Source of the DNA: Holophagae bacterium
GTDB taxonomy: Bacteria; Acidobacteriota; Holophagae; Acanthopleuribacterales; Acanthopleuribacteraceae
DNA length: 64,000 nt
NCBI GenBank assembly: GCA_029263455.1
Contig: JAJCXM010000019.1
Coordinates: 62,001-126,000 of the forward strand
Reading direction: 5' to 3'
Part shown: positions 26,271-35,400 of the stretch, piece after piece
How the letters are laid out: every line of letters begins with the position of its first letter
Numbering within the stretch: the stretch's first letter is position 1
Program-made: the position numbers and the translations under genes
Notes under the pieces: model-generated
What the model was told of the DNA's origin: nothing
Databases searched by the model: none
Seen by the model: the letters and a program-made list of their open reading frames with translations, nothing else

Positions 26271-27146
26271 TTAGTAAAGTCCGCCGGTGTTCAAAACAGG
26301 TTGGGTTGATTTGTCACCACATAATACAACCAAGAGATTACTCACCATGGTCGCTTGCTTGTCGTCGTCCAAATGTACGATGCCACGTTTCTTAAGTTGA
26401 TCTAAGGCCATTTCGACCATGCTAACGGCACCCTCAACGATGGTCGCTCGGGCATCAACAATGGCTTGAGCCTGTTGGCGCTGCAACATGGCACTGGCGA
26501 TTTCCGGCGCATAGGCCAGGTGGCTTAGACGGGCTTCTTCAACCTTGATGCCGGCTTTTTGCATGCGTTCCTGGAGTTCCTCCGACAGAGCTTCTGCGAT
26601 TTGGTCGGTGCTGCCTCGCAAGGAGACACGATGGTCATCGTCGCTGGGCGTGTCATACGGATATTTGGTTGCCATATGACGGACGGCTGACTCGCTTTGG
26701 GTATGTACATACTCCACAAAATCGTCGACATCAAAGACGGCATGTGCTGCTTCGCGAACGGTCCAGACAACCACAGCACCAATTTCAACTGGATTGCCGT
26801 CGCGGTCGTTGACTTTGAGTTTCTCGGTATTGAAGTTGCGCATGCGCATGGATATTTTCACTTTACGCAAGAATGGGTTGGCCCAGCAAAGGCCTTGTTG
26901 GGAGACCGTTCCTTTATATTCGCCAAACAGAATCAAAACAGCATTCTTGTTTGGTTCCAGGGTGAAAAAGCCAATCGACGTGAAGACGGCTAGCAGAAAA
27001 CACAGAACGGATGGCACGCCAATCCAACCATTGCCAAGCCTGACCGCGGTAATGAAAGCGGTAATTGCGCCCGCATAGATAAGTAAATTGAAAATCAACA
27101 TACCCCAGCCTGAGCCAATATTAACGATTTTCTCTTTTGTTTGCAT
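26271..27146 (-). CDS. SPFH/band 7 domain membrane protein
   Basis: 291 residues. Two N-terminal hydrophobic segments (LIFNLLIYAGAITAFITAV and WIGVPSVLCFLLAVFTSIGFF) are followed by a band 7 domain: PNKNAVLILFGEYKGTV, then LCWANPFLRKVKISMRMRNF, EIGAVVVWTV and the coiled-coil-like LSEELQERMQKAGIKVEEARLSHLAYAPEIASAMLQRQQAQAI written here in parts. Proteins of this family oligomerise at membranes and organise or protect other membrane proteins. GGAGGGG lies six bases before the ATG. It forms a two-gene operon with the 59-aa ribbon-helix-helix gene. Confidence 0.9.
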   Translation of the reverse strand: MQTKEKIVNIGSGWGMLIFNLLIYAGAITAFITAVRLGNGWIGVPSVLCFLLAVFTSIGFFTLEPNKNAVLILFGEYKGTVSQQGLCWANPFLRKVKISMRMRNFNTEKLKVNDRDGNPVEIGAVVVWTVREAAHAVFDVDDFVEYVHTQSESAVRHMATKYPYDTPSDDDHRVSLRGSTDQIAEALSEELQERMQKAGIKVEEARLSHLAYAPEIASAMLQRQQAQAIVDARATIVEGAVSMVEMALDQLKKRGIVHLDDDKQATMVSNLLVVLCGDKSTQPVLNTGGLY

Positions 27147-27168
27147 AAATCCCCTCCGAGTTATCAGT

Positions 27169-27194
27169 TCAATATCGTTATGATATCATATTGA
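27169..27194. promoter_or_regulatory. nested palindrome upstream of the SPFH operon, candidate RHH operator
   Basis: TCAATAT at 27169-27175 and ATATTGA at 27188-27194 enclose sequence overlapping the perfect 12-mer TATGATATCATA (27179-27190). It begins 23 bp upstream of the SPFH start codon. Short symmetric AT-rich boxes of this kind suit binding by tandem ribbon-helix-helix dimers, and the second gene of the operon encodes one. Confidence 0.5.
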
Positions 27195-27307
27195 TATACT
27201 CGATAGTGAAATAAAAAGTTGCAGTACGCGACGAAATGGTCGGGACACCGACAAGCTGCCTTAGATCATTGGATTTCTTCGTTTGTGGCGTGATAGCGGA
27301 ATCGGAT

Positions 27308-27330
27308 CGGCTTAAGCCGGTTTAAACCGG
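27308..27330. repeat. two overlapping perfect palindromes after the CPBP gene
   Basis: CGGCTTAAGCCG (27308-27319) and CCGGTTTAAACCGG (27317-27330) overlap by three bases. They lie just past the stop of the CPBP protease gene and about 160 bp upstream of the SPFH start. They could terminate the first transcript or act as a binding site. As RNA the two hairpins are mutually exclusive at the overlap and have almost no loop. Confidence 0.4.
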
Positions 27331-27344
27331 GCACTTGAATCGCG

Positions 27345-28268
27345 TTATGCGAGAGCCTGAGAAGGCGGGCTATCCTCAACATCTTCCGCTTTGGTGTTGT
27401 CCTTACGGATGAAGAAATAGGTTGAACCCAACACGAATAACAGACTGCAGAAGATGCTGCCCTCAGGCCCCTGCTCTGCACCTGTAAGCCAAGCATCCCC
27501 GGCAGGAAGCAGATGCGCTAGCAAAGGACGTGCTTCAATCTCCAAGCCCGTGATCGGAATGCCAAAGCCGGTGCCCATCAACCAATTCCAACCTGCGTGC
27601 CAGCCCATGACACCCCATATTTGACCACGACGAAGTGCCCAGCTGCAGGTAAAAACGGCGAAAAGAGCGCTATTGATAGTGACCAACAGCGGTTGGTCAG
27701 GCGAAAAGTGAAGGAACGAAAAGACCACCGCATTGAAGATGAAGCCCAGAACCAGGTTGAATTTTGCACAAACTACAGAAAACAACCAGCCTCGAAACAA
27801 GAGCTCTTCCGCACTGGACTGGACAGCAAATCCCACCAGCAATGCGATGATGCCCAGGATCGCCGACCAGCTAGACAAGGCAGGCAGCCAGGCGTGCAAT
27901 CGATAACCCCCAAAAACAAAAATGAGACCGACGACGGCGATGACCGAGAGAGCACCCACGCCGAGGCCACTTGTAAAGCGTCGCCAACCCCCGTTTGATA
28001 AGCCAAGTGAGGACAAAGATCGTTTCTCAATCCAGCGCGTCCAACTCAGTACCATAACCGCCATCATACTGAAGGGTAAAAGGAGGAAGAGTAGCAGTCC
28101 AAAATCGCCCACAAAGTCACCCGACTCAGAAATGAATCCAAACTCGGTTAATAGCAACTCGAACGGAAGCCCGCCCAGGATCACAAAAACGATCGCAAGG
28201 ATCGGTGCCAACACAGCCCAAGGCATCCACCCTCGGTGGGCCTCATTAGAAAAGATTAGTCGTGCCAT
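27345..28268 (-). CDS. CPBP family intramembrane glutamic protease
   Basis: 307 residues with about eight membrane segments. The catalytic motif of the CAAX-prenyl-protease/CPBP family is intact: SSAEELLFRGW (EExxxR), then FSFLHFSP and WHAGWNWLMG, which supply the later His/Asn positions. Bacterial members cleave membrane substrates or process peptides; the substrate here is unknown. GAGG precedes the ATG by five bases. It lies 22 bp downstream of the MarR-GNAT gene on the same strand and is probably co-transcribed with it. Confidence 0.88.
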   Translation of the reverse strand: MARLIFSNEAHRGWMPWAVLAPILAIVFVILGGLPFELLLTEFGFISESGDFVGDFGLLLFLLLPFSMMAVMVLSWTRWIEKRSLSSLGLSNGGWRRFTSGLGVGALSVIAVVGLIFVFGGYRLHAWLPALSSWSAILGIIALLVGFAVQSSAEELLFRGWLFSVVCAKFNLVLGFIFNAVVFSFLHFSPDQPLLVTINSALFAVFTCSWALRRGQIWGVMGWHAGWNWLMGTGFGIPITGLEIEARPLLAHLLPAGDAWLTGAEQGPEGSIFCSLLFVLGSTYFFIRKDNTKAEDVEDSPPSQALA

Positions 28269-28290
28269 GCTGACCTCAATATTTGATGGA

Positions 28291-29166
28291 TTAATTCAAC
28301 TCTTTTTCAAACCAGTGGTGGGCGTAGGGTTCCGAATTAAACGCTTTAACTTCCCTGTATCCACTCTTTACGTAGAGCGATCGCGCCGCAAGCAAAGCCT
28401 TATTCGTTTCAAGCCGAAGCAGCCTAAGTTCACGGTCTAAAGCCAACTCTTCAAGCTCTTCCAGAAGACACTTACCGATTCCTAAGCCTCGAGATTGAGG
28501 GGCAACCCACATACGTTTGATCTCCGCAAAGGACGTGCTACATTTTAAAGCGCCACAGCCAACAACATCACCGTAAAGCTTAGCGACCACAAAATAGCCG
28601 GCTGGCGGGGTGAGTTCTTCTACCGTCGCTGAGATACTCTTGCTGGGCTCAAATTCAGCCTCGAACAACGAACTTAACTCGTCGAAATAGTGTTGTAGGC
28701 ATTGCGCAGCTAACTCGCTACCAGGGTCCTCAATATGAAATGTCACACAGCCAGCGCGCAATAGACGCTCAACTGTTTCCATGGCTTGAATCAACTCATC
28801 GCGTTGCGCACAATTTAATCGTTCCAAAAGACCCGCGGCAGCGTTATCGGATAGTTGGTTTAGTAGCGCCAATTCCTCTCTGCCGGCCTTCGTCAAAGCC
28901 AAACGGCTAACTCGTCCATCATCTGGTGAGCGCGAGCTACCAATCAATCCCTGCTTTTTTAACGTGCCGATTAAGCGACTCACATAGCCTGAATCCAAAT
29001 TCAGACGATCACGCAATTGACGTATCTCTATACCGCCCAACCCAATTTCAAACAACAAACGACTCGCACCCAATGAGCGATTTCGGCCCAAGAAATGTCG
29101 ATCCAATAGACCGATCCTGTGAGTTACCGTGCGATTAAATTGGCGAATGCACTCAATTCTATTCAT
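28291..29166 (-). CDS. MarR-type regulator fused to a GNAT acetyltransferase
   Basis: ATG 29166 is chosen because it follows a consensus promoter by seven bases; the longer frame would run through that promoter. Residues 1-150 are a MarR winged helix (ASRLLFEIGLGGIEIRQLRDRL, YVSRLIGTLKKQGLIGSSRSPDDGRVSRLALT, with the Asp-x-Arg wing). Residues about 150-291 are a GNAT domain, with the acetyl-CoA loop near VAPQSRGLGIGKCLLEELEELA (QSRGLGIG) and LYVKSGYREV at the end. This two-domain form is known in many bacteria; the acetyl acceptor is not known. It sits ahead of the CPBP gene with a 22-bp gap. A 16-bp palindrome overlaps its own -10 box. Confidence 0.92.
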   Translation of the reverse strand: MNRIECIRQFNRTVTHRIGLLDRHFLGRNRSLGASRLLFEIGLGGIEIRQLRDRLNLDSGYVSRLIGTLKKQGLIGSSRSPDDGRVSRLALTKAGREELALLNQLSDNAAAGLLERLNCAQRDELIQAMETVERLLRAGCVTFHIEDPGSELAAQCLQHYFDELSSLFEAEFEPSKSISATVEELTPPAGYFVVAKLYGDVVGCGALKCSTSFAEIKRMWVAPQSRGLGIGKCLLEELEELALDRELRLLRLETNKALLAARSLYVKSGYREVKAFNSEPYAHHWFEKELN

Positions 29167-29169
29167 TTG

Positions 29170-29185
29170 TCTGACTATAGTCAGA
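29170..29185. promoter_or_regulatory. 16-bp perfect palindrome, MarR operator candidate
   Basis: TCTGACTATAGTCAGA is fully symmetric. It ends four bases before the ATG of the MarR-GNAT gene (29164-29166 on the + strand) and contains the -10 box TATAGT. MarR proteins bind 16-20 bp palindromes, and binding here would block RNA polymerase and the start codon together. Confidence 0.75.
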
Positions 29186-29202
29186 TAAATTCGGGACGTC
29201 AA
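29174..29202 (-). promoter_or_regulatory. sigma-70 promoter of the MarR-GNAT gene, probably leaderless
   Basis: On the minus strand, TTGACG (29202-29197), a 17-base spacer, and TATAGT (29179-29174). Seven bases later comes the ATG, so the normal start of transcription would fall on or within a base or two of the start codon. No ribosome binding site is present or possible. Confidence 0.75.
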
Positions 29203-29443
29203 GCCAAGCGCGTAGGAGCCGCCTATCGGCCTGTGTCCTGTCGAAAACATTCGTCCGGAAATGGGCACTCATAAGCGACAGCAGCGTTCAGTGACGTCAC
29301 AGTCCACTACCCCTAAAAAATCGCGCAAACAAACAAATAAATTGCCTAAATAATTCGATTACTCTCATGCCGCTTCGTCTAACGAAACAGCACAAGATTG
29401 TTTACTGGGCGCCTAGTTTTAGATATGAACGCTAGTCATTTTC

Positions 29444-30322
29444 TCATTCAGGTTCATTTGAAGACGACGGAGCGAAAGCCCACTTGAGCGCCTGCTCTTT
29501 TGTGGCGCGGTAAATCGTGTGATGTTTCTCGTACGGATAGGGTTGATAGCTCCAAACCAATCCGGCCACTGGGTTAGCCGTCAGTGCCTTGACCAGTGTT
29601 TTTACGCCTGAAACAATATCCGCCTCGTCAGCGTGGGAAAGGTAGAGATGTGCCTTGATGTCTTGATGACCTAATAACCAGCCCGCTGCCTCTTTGACAA
29701 GCGTTTGATCGTTCCACCACACACTGGGACTGATGGCGATATAGACTTCAAACAAATCAGGCTTCTCAAAGAAGGTTTCAACAATAAAAAGGCCAGCTAC
29801 TGATTCACCGATGATGCCGTTCTTGCCATCAGTACGATAGCGGCGCTCGATTTCCGGCATCAATTCAAGCGCCACAAATTGACGAAATACTTTAGATTCG
29901 CCAACAACGGGAGCCACCTCGCGGTCCGAATCAACCGTTGTAGGACCTGTCAAATCGCGTCGGCGTTGGGTATTCTCGATGCCCACCACAATCATTGGCG
30001 TTATTTCACCACTGTCAATTAACAAATCAACGGTGTGTGTCAGATGAGGAAAATCTTCTTTTTCACCACCATCAGGCATATACAAAACCGTATAGTTTTT
30101 GGAGGCGTCGTCCTCATATGACGAAGGCAGGTAAACATTAATGCGACGCTCTTCATCCAAGTACTGGGACTGGAAAGACCACGATTGGTGAGGCAAGAGC
30201 ATGTCGCCTTTTGCGTAATCAGGTGTCCAACCTGTTTGTGCGTGCATGGAATTGCAACCCGATATTGAAAAAATTGTCATCCACAAAACGAGGTGCAATC
30301 TTTGGCGATGATTTTTTGACAT
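29444..30322 (-). CDS. lipoprotein alpha/beta-hydrolase, esterase D/Fes-like
   Basis: 292 residues. The signal peptide ends in the lipobox FSISGC, so it should be a lipoprotein. The body follows the putative esterase family of trilactone and S-formylglutathione hydrolases: RRINVYLPSSYEDD, YTVLYMPDGGEKEDF, IVVGIENTQRRRDLTGP, and the nucleophile elbow GESVAGLF with its Ser. The final HHTIY carries the likely catalytic His. Such enzymes include siderophore esterases, but no siderophore genes are near. GGGG precedes the ATG. It is divergent from the isochorismatase-like gene (155 bp). Confidence 0.82.
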   Translation of the reverse strand: MSKNHRQRLHLVLWMTIFSISGCNSMHAQTGWTPDYAKGDMLLPHQSWSFQSQYLDEERRINVYLPSSYEDDASKNYTVLYMPDGGEKEDFPHLTHTVDLLIDSGEITPMIVVGIENTQRRRDLTGPTTVDSDREVAPVVGESKVFRQFVALELMPEIERRYRTDGKNGIIGESVAGLFIVETFFEKPDLFEVYIAISPSVWWNDQTLVKEAAGWLLGHQDIKAHLYLSHADEADIVSGVKTLVKALTANPVAGLVWSYQPYPYEKHHTIYRATKEQALKWAFAPSSSNEPE

Positions 30323-30477
30323 ATTGACCCCTTGAAACGCACTAAAGATCTAGAAGCTCCATGACAGCAAGACCTTAGCCCAGTTGCACAAACATCACAA
30401 GGGGAACTCACACGGCCGTATTCCTGTCACGTTAATGCTAGTATGAGGTCCAAATAGATCACAAAAGGAGGCCAATT

Positions 30478-31023
30478 TTGGAGAAGAGGGCACTATTAGT
30501 CATCGATGTTCAGAAGGGTCTTGCTTATCAGCCAGGAAAACGAAATAACCCTGAAGCGGAAAGCAATATTGCTTCGTTGCTGTCACATTGGCGCGAAAAC
30601 CAATGGCCTGTTATTCACATTCAGCACGACTCCGTTGAATCCGGCTCGCTATTAAGACCTGGCTTGCCAGGCCATGATTTCCACGAAAATGTGCAACCGT
30701 TGGCAGGTGAATTCCGGTTCAACAAAACGGTCCACAGCGCATTTATTGGAACCAGTTTGGAGGCACACTTAAGGACCGAGAACATAACCAACTTAGTCAT
30801 TGTCGGCTTGACGACTGACCATTGCGTTTCAACATCGACACGGATGGCCGCAGATTTGGGTTTTCAAGTCACGCTTGTCTCTGATGCCACCGCAGCTTTT
30901 GCACGTGGTGGACTTAATGGTGTGCTTTATTCAGCTGAAGAAATTCACACCATCAATCTCGTCAGTCTACAGGAGGAATTTTGTCAGGTGAGCACAACCA
31001 AAGAGGTTATGGCAAACGATTGA
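30478..31023 (+). CDS. cysteine hydrolase, isochorismatase-like family
   Basis: Starts at TTG 30478, with GGAGG seven bases upstream. 181 residues of the isochorismatase-like fold with the full triad: Asp10 in LLVIDVQKG, Lys83 in FNKTVHSAF, and Cys116 in TTDHCVSTSTRMA. The cis-peptide Val-Gly-Leu-Thr-Thr precedes the Cys. With a Cys present, the activity is likely amide or imide hydrolysis (nicotinamidase, N-carbamoyl or related), not true isochorismatase. Substrate unknown. The protein is cytosolic. Confidence 0.87.
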   Translation: MEKRALLVIDVQKGLAYQPGKRNNPEAESNIASLLSHWRENQWPVIHIQHDSVESGSLLRPGLPGHDFHENVQPLAGEFRFNKTVHSAFIGTSLEAHLRTENITNLVIVGLTTDHCVSTSTRMAADLGFQVTLVSDATAAFARGGLNGVLYSAEEIHTINLVSLQEEFCQVSTTKEVMAND

Positions 31024-31093
31024 CCTCAATTATACAAAAGGCGAATGATGCGTAGCCGTTTTTGCACCCTTGCCTCCCGCCGCGATGACGAGC

Positions 31094-32278
31094 CTATTCA
31101 GCCCTCTTGAAACTTGCGCGCCAGGTTGATATCGCCATCGTGCCGTCATTGTATTGCCAGTCCGTTTGCACTTCGTAGCTGGACTCGGTGACATCAAAAA
31201 AACGTGTATAAGCCGTATATGGTTTTCCGAAACCGTCAACTCCGGTATGTATTTCCACATAGGTTCCTTCTTCAATATTGCCGACAATGAAGCGTGAAGG
31301 TGCTGTATCTGCATTGGCCGGCTTCCATTCGGCACGCCAAGCTTGGATGTCTACATCATAATGATGCGTATCAAAACCAAGCACATGAGCTCCCGAATTC
31401 ATAAACACGTCCCAATCGCGGCGCAGTGTAATACCGTCTTCAGCGAAGTAGCAGGTCACAGGGCCGTTCCCCTCATTTCGAACGCCTCCGCCAATCGGCC
31501 AAGAGGCATCCACATCCCACTGCCCTAACATAAAAGTTAGCTGCAATGTTTCGATTGGAGCATCTGGGCTCATGCCATCGGGTAACGCGACTTCATAGTT
31601 AAATGGCAGGCCGGGCACGGCCACGATTTGGTCATTGCCGGTATAAAATGAAAGGGCAAAACCAGCTATCTGTTGTGTGCTCTTGATTCTGATAATCGCT
31701 TGCGCAGGCGTTTGCACTTCGAATAGATCGGCTGCCATGGTCACCAATTTTTCACGAGCTGCTAATGAGCGAAAGACGGTATCAACAATTTGTCCGTCGG
31801 GCTGAATGAGCTCCACAAGCAAACTAGCACTCTGGTCCGACGTGTTGACAGCGGCAAAGCCACTCTGCCAGTTCTGGTTGTTCTCAATCAACGGAAAGAC
31901 GATGCCTGTATCGGTCACCTTAGTTAAGCCTAGGCTCGATGTTCCTTTATCTAAAAACGAGAACTTGGCAATGCCATACAACAGATCTGTTTGTGCATGC
32001 ATGCTTAGCCAACCCACTTCAGCCGCGAAAGGAATAAGCGTATCTAAAGATCCCACCAACGTCGCATTTGCGGCCAGTTGCCACGTGGTTTCACCTATTG
32101 TCTCGCCCTGATTGTCGTAAACGATCAGATCTATTTCCTGTTCCGAAGAAGATCCATTTTGAAGACTCAAAAAGGTATTCCAGTCGCCATTCTTAAAGGT
32201 GAAATGAGACAAAATGTAGGTTTCTGCTTGAGTCCAGGCAGGTAGAGTAATGAGGCAAAAGAGAATGTTTTTAAGCAC
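31094..32278 (-). CDS. secreted protein: beta-sandwich repeats fused to a DUF1579-like domain; sigma-54 target
   Basis: GTG start at 32278 with AAGGA seven bases upstream; signal peptide LKNILFCLITLPAWTQA. Residues about 20-220 contain two beta-sandwich-like units (HFTFKNGDWNTFLSLQNGSS and WQSGFAAVNTSDQSASLLVELI) related to those of the protein at 24128-25750. Residues about 240-394 resemble DUF1579: LTFMLGQWDVDASW, RDWDVFMNSGAHVLG and YEVQTDWQYNDGTMAIST. A free-standing DUF1579 gene exists at 51326-51868. It lies downstream of the Reg_prop kinase gene but has its own near-perfect sigma-54 promoter and a copy of the proposed enhancer motif, so it is probably induced by that two-component system. 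Confidence 0.72.
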   Translation of the reverse strand: MLKNILFCLITLPAWTQAETYILSHFTFKNGDWNTFLSLQNGSSSEQEIDLIVYDNQGETIGETTWQLAANATLVGSLDTLIPFAAEVGWLSMHAQTDLLYGIAKFSFLDKGTSSLGLTKVTDTGIVFPLIENNQNWQSGFAAVNTSDQSASLLVELIQPDGQIVDTVFRSLAAREKLVTMAADLFEVQTPAQAIIRIKSTQQIAGFALSFYTGNDQIVAVPGLPFNYEVALPDGMSPDAPIETLQLTFMLGQWDVDASWPIGGGVRNEGNGPVTCYFAEDGITLRRDWDVFMNSGAHVLGFDTHHYDVDIQAWRAEWKPANADTAPSRFIVGNIEEGTYVEIHTGVDGFGKPYTAYTRFFDVTESSYEVQTDWQYNDGTMAISTWRASFKRAE

Positions 32279-32363
32279 AGATGATTCCTTGAGTTGAATT
32301 GAAACAGCGCTTCATTGAGCTACTGAAAGCATCAATGATGACGTTCATCGACACTGAACAAAA

Positions 32364-32379
32364 AGCAACCCCGGTGCCA
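32364..32379 (-). promoter_or_regulatory. sigma-54 (-24/-12) promoter of the DUF1579 fusion gene
   Basis: Minus strand TGGCACCGGGGTTGCT, against the consensus TGGCACG-N4-TTGCW: 11 of 12 defined positions match, with the invariant GG and GC ten bases apart. It is intergenic; transcription would start near 32353, about 75 bases before the GTG start. Confidence 0.8.
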
Positions 32380-32418
32380 ACAAAAAGGGCATAAACAGGT
32401 GAGGTTACTGAAGGAAGC

Positions 32419-32433
32419 GTCCGCAATTGGGAC
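32419..32433 (-). promoter_or_regulatory. candidate enhancer (UAS) copy 3 for the NtrC-type regulator
   Basis: Minus strand GTCCCAATTGCGGAC. It matches the sites at 37321-37335 (GTCTCATTAGCGGAC, 11 of 15) and 37299-37313. It sits 39 bp upstream of the sigma-54 promoter, in the same orientation to transcription as copy 2, which is 38 bp from its promoter. Confidence 0.6.
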
Positions 32434-32457
32434 GTTGACTGTTCGCGCTCGATACGA

Positions 32458-35400
32458 TTACAAAGGAAGTTTGAGCGTTGCAATAGCGCCCGACGGTTTG
32501 CCATTTTCAAGCGTAAGAGTTCCTTTGTGGGCCTCAACAATTTGACGGCTCAAGACCAAACCGACACCATCGCCTTCAGCTTTGGTTGAATAGAAGGGTA
32601 CAAAAAGGTTGTCTGGCGAAAGCACGCCCATCCCATTATCGATAATCTCGATGTGAATCTTGCCAGCGGCCGTAAACCAATTCACCTTGATTTCGGGATT
32701 TGGCGTTTCTAAACATGCTTCCACTGCGTTCTTGACCAAATTGTGCACGGCGTGTCTTAAAAGCATCTCATCGGCTTCGATAAGGACGTCATCCCCTAGT
32801 ACCGCAATACCATCAAACGTTTCAACCACGCTTTCAATGAGGTTTTTGATATTGAAGCTAACGGACTGGAGTTTAGGTGGCCGGGCGATGCTTTCATAAG
32901 TCTTGAGAAAACGCAGTAGTCCATTGGATTCGGTCAGGATGTCGGCCAATAAATGTTGCGTATCAACGCGAGCCTGGTTTGACGGATCGAGGATGAGGGT
33001 CTGAATGGTCTGTGCACTTGATGAGATTGGGGTTAGATGATTTTTGATCTCGTGACTCAAGACCCGTATGAGACGCATCCATGCTCTCTGTTCTTCATCG
33101 CGAACGGTTTGGCTGATGTCAGACAAGGTCAACAGATACTGATTTGTGCCAGAACGTTTGATGCAGAAGCAGTTAACACGCCATTGGCCTTCTTTGCATG
33201 GGAAACTGAGCATGCTTGTTTGATCCACATGATCTGAAACCATCGATTCCAGGTTGAGTGCGCTTGCTCGTTCGCCAATGAGTTGCTTATCTGCAACGCC
33301 GTAAAGTTCACAACCATTTGGGTTGACATATGACAGGTGTTTTTCGTCATCGAAAACGAAAATTGCCACGTCGATGGTGTCAAAGACACGTGTGAATTGT
33401 TGATGCATCTGAGTGACATTCAGCCGGAATCGACGTTCACGCATCAACTCACGACGCTGGAGTCTTACAAATCCAACCATGGCTAACACGAGGCCGATTG
33501 CGTAAAGTAAGTACGCCCACCATGTCTTCCACGGTGGCGGCATGATGTGTAGCTCAAATTGAGCCGGCTCATTTGACCAGACTCCATCTTCATTCGAGCC
33601 TCTGACCCTAAAAATATAATCACCGGCCGGTATGTTGGTATAGGTGGCAACGCGATTATGTGAATCGGTTGCAATCCAATCAGCATCCCATCCCAGTAAC
33701 TGATACTCATATTTGTTCTTGCCAGGGTTGATGAAACTCAAGGCCGCAAACTCAAACGAAAAAAGGTGATCGGTGTAGCTTAGTACCTGTGCTTCATCAC
33801 TAGACATTGATCGCAAATAGTCCGCCTTTGACTCATTCAGAATGGCGAAGTCTGTGATCACCATTTTTGGCGCATTCCGATTCAAACGTATTTGATCGGG
33901 TTCAAAAATATTGATGCCGTTGACGCCGCCAAAGGCGAGCCGATTGTCGGGACCCGCGTGATAGGCCCCCATGTTGAACTCATTGAACTGCAGCCCATCC
34001 ATGTCGTCATAGTTCCGAAAGGTTTGAGCAGTGGGATCAAAACAAGACAATCCAGAAACAGTGCTTATCCATAGCCTTCCGCTGTTATCTTCCAATAACC
34101 CACAAATACGATCGTTGACCAAGCCATTCGACGTCGAATAGCGCGTAAACAGGCCGGATTCGGGGTGATATTCGTTGAGACCACCACCATAAGTTCCTAG
34201 CCAAACTCGACCCTCACGTGAAAGCAACATGCTTAATACGGAGTTATGGCCTAATGATCGGGGTCTATTCTTGTCATGCACAAACGACTTAATGCTGTGG
34301 CGATCGTTGGCAATAACGTTTAGCCCACCCCAGGTGCCAACCGCAACTGCGCCTGCATCAAGTTCTAACAAACAGGTAATTGACGGATGGCTCAAAGATC
34401 CAGGTCCCGACTGATAACGAATCCACGTTTCACCGTCCGATTCCAGTCGATTAAGTCCCTGTACGGTACCAACCCACAATGCGCCGCTTCGATCTTCCAA
34501 CAAGGAAGAACAAATATCGTGACTTAAGCTCCCGGGATCGTTTTGTTGGTGAGGAAAATGCTCCTGAGGCTTATAAAGTTCGTCGAGAAAATAGACGCCA
34601 ACATTCGTCGCCAGTATCCATGATCCATCGTCTCGATGCTGGATGGTGGTAACCGTGGTCGCACCATCAAACGACTGGACCGATTTGGCGTGATTTAGAT
34701 CGTGGGACTCAAAAAGACCATGCTCGGTTCCGATAAGAACGAAATCCCGTGACAGCCAAATGGAATAAATAATACCCATGTCCGAACTAGCTGGATCGGG
34801 AAAGCTGTGACCAAACCTTTCACGATCACTGCTCATGACACTCAGACCATTAGCGGTGCCTATAAACAAGACACCCTCGCGACGAAAGAGCGCTTGAACC
34901 TGATCATGCTTAAGGCTGTCAAAATCAGAATGGTCATGGAGAAATCGGCGCTCAAGCTGACCATCAATGGCGTATCGGATCAAGCCGTTGTGACTCGCGA
35001 CCCAGAGCTTGTCATCGTAGAGAGCCAGGTCAGAAACATATTCGTTGCTGTGGTCTGTTGCAAATGTCGAAAACACAGGCTTGCTATCAGTCATTCGACC
35101 CAAATAGATCCCTCTAGGGGTAGCAATGAAAACGTCACCTGCATCACTCGAAACCAACGCTGTGCAGCCCAATAGCGACTCGTTTGACCGTGTCAGATTT
35201 CCATCGCTCAATATCCAAATACCATCGGCTATGGTGCCAATCCATAAGTTTTGTTGTTGATCCATCAAGAAACAAGTCACGTTAAATGAAGCAAGGTTTT
35301 CAAATTCAGGATCACCAAACAATAACTTTGTTTTCGCATCCGCCTGCTTCAAAACAGCTAGACCTTCGGTGGTTCCAACCAGCAAATCGCCATTGACGCG

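Noticed and set aside
26079-27146. The RHH-SPFH pair as a toxin-antitoxin system
   Set aside because: The neighbour is a SPFH scaffold protein of normal size, not a toxin, and no toxin fold is adjacent.
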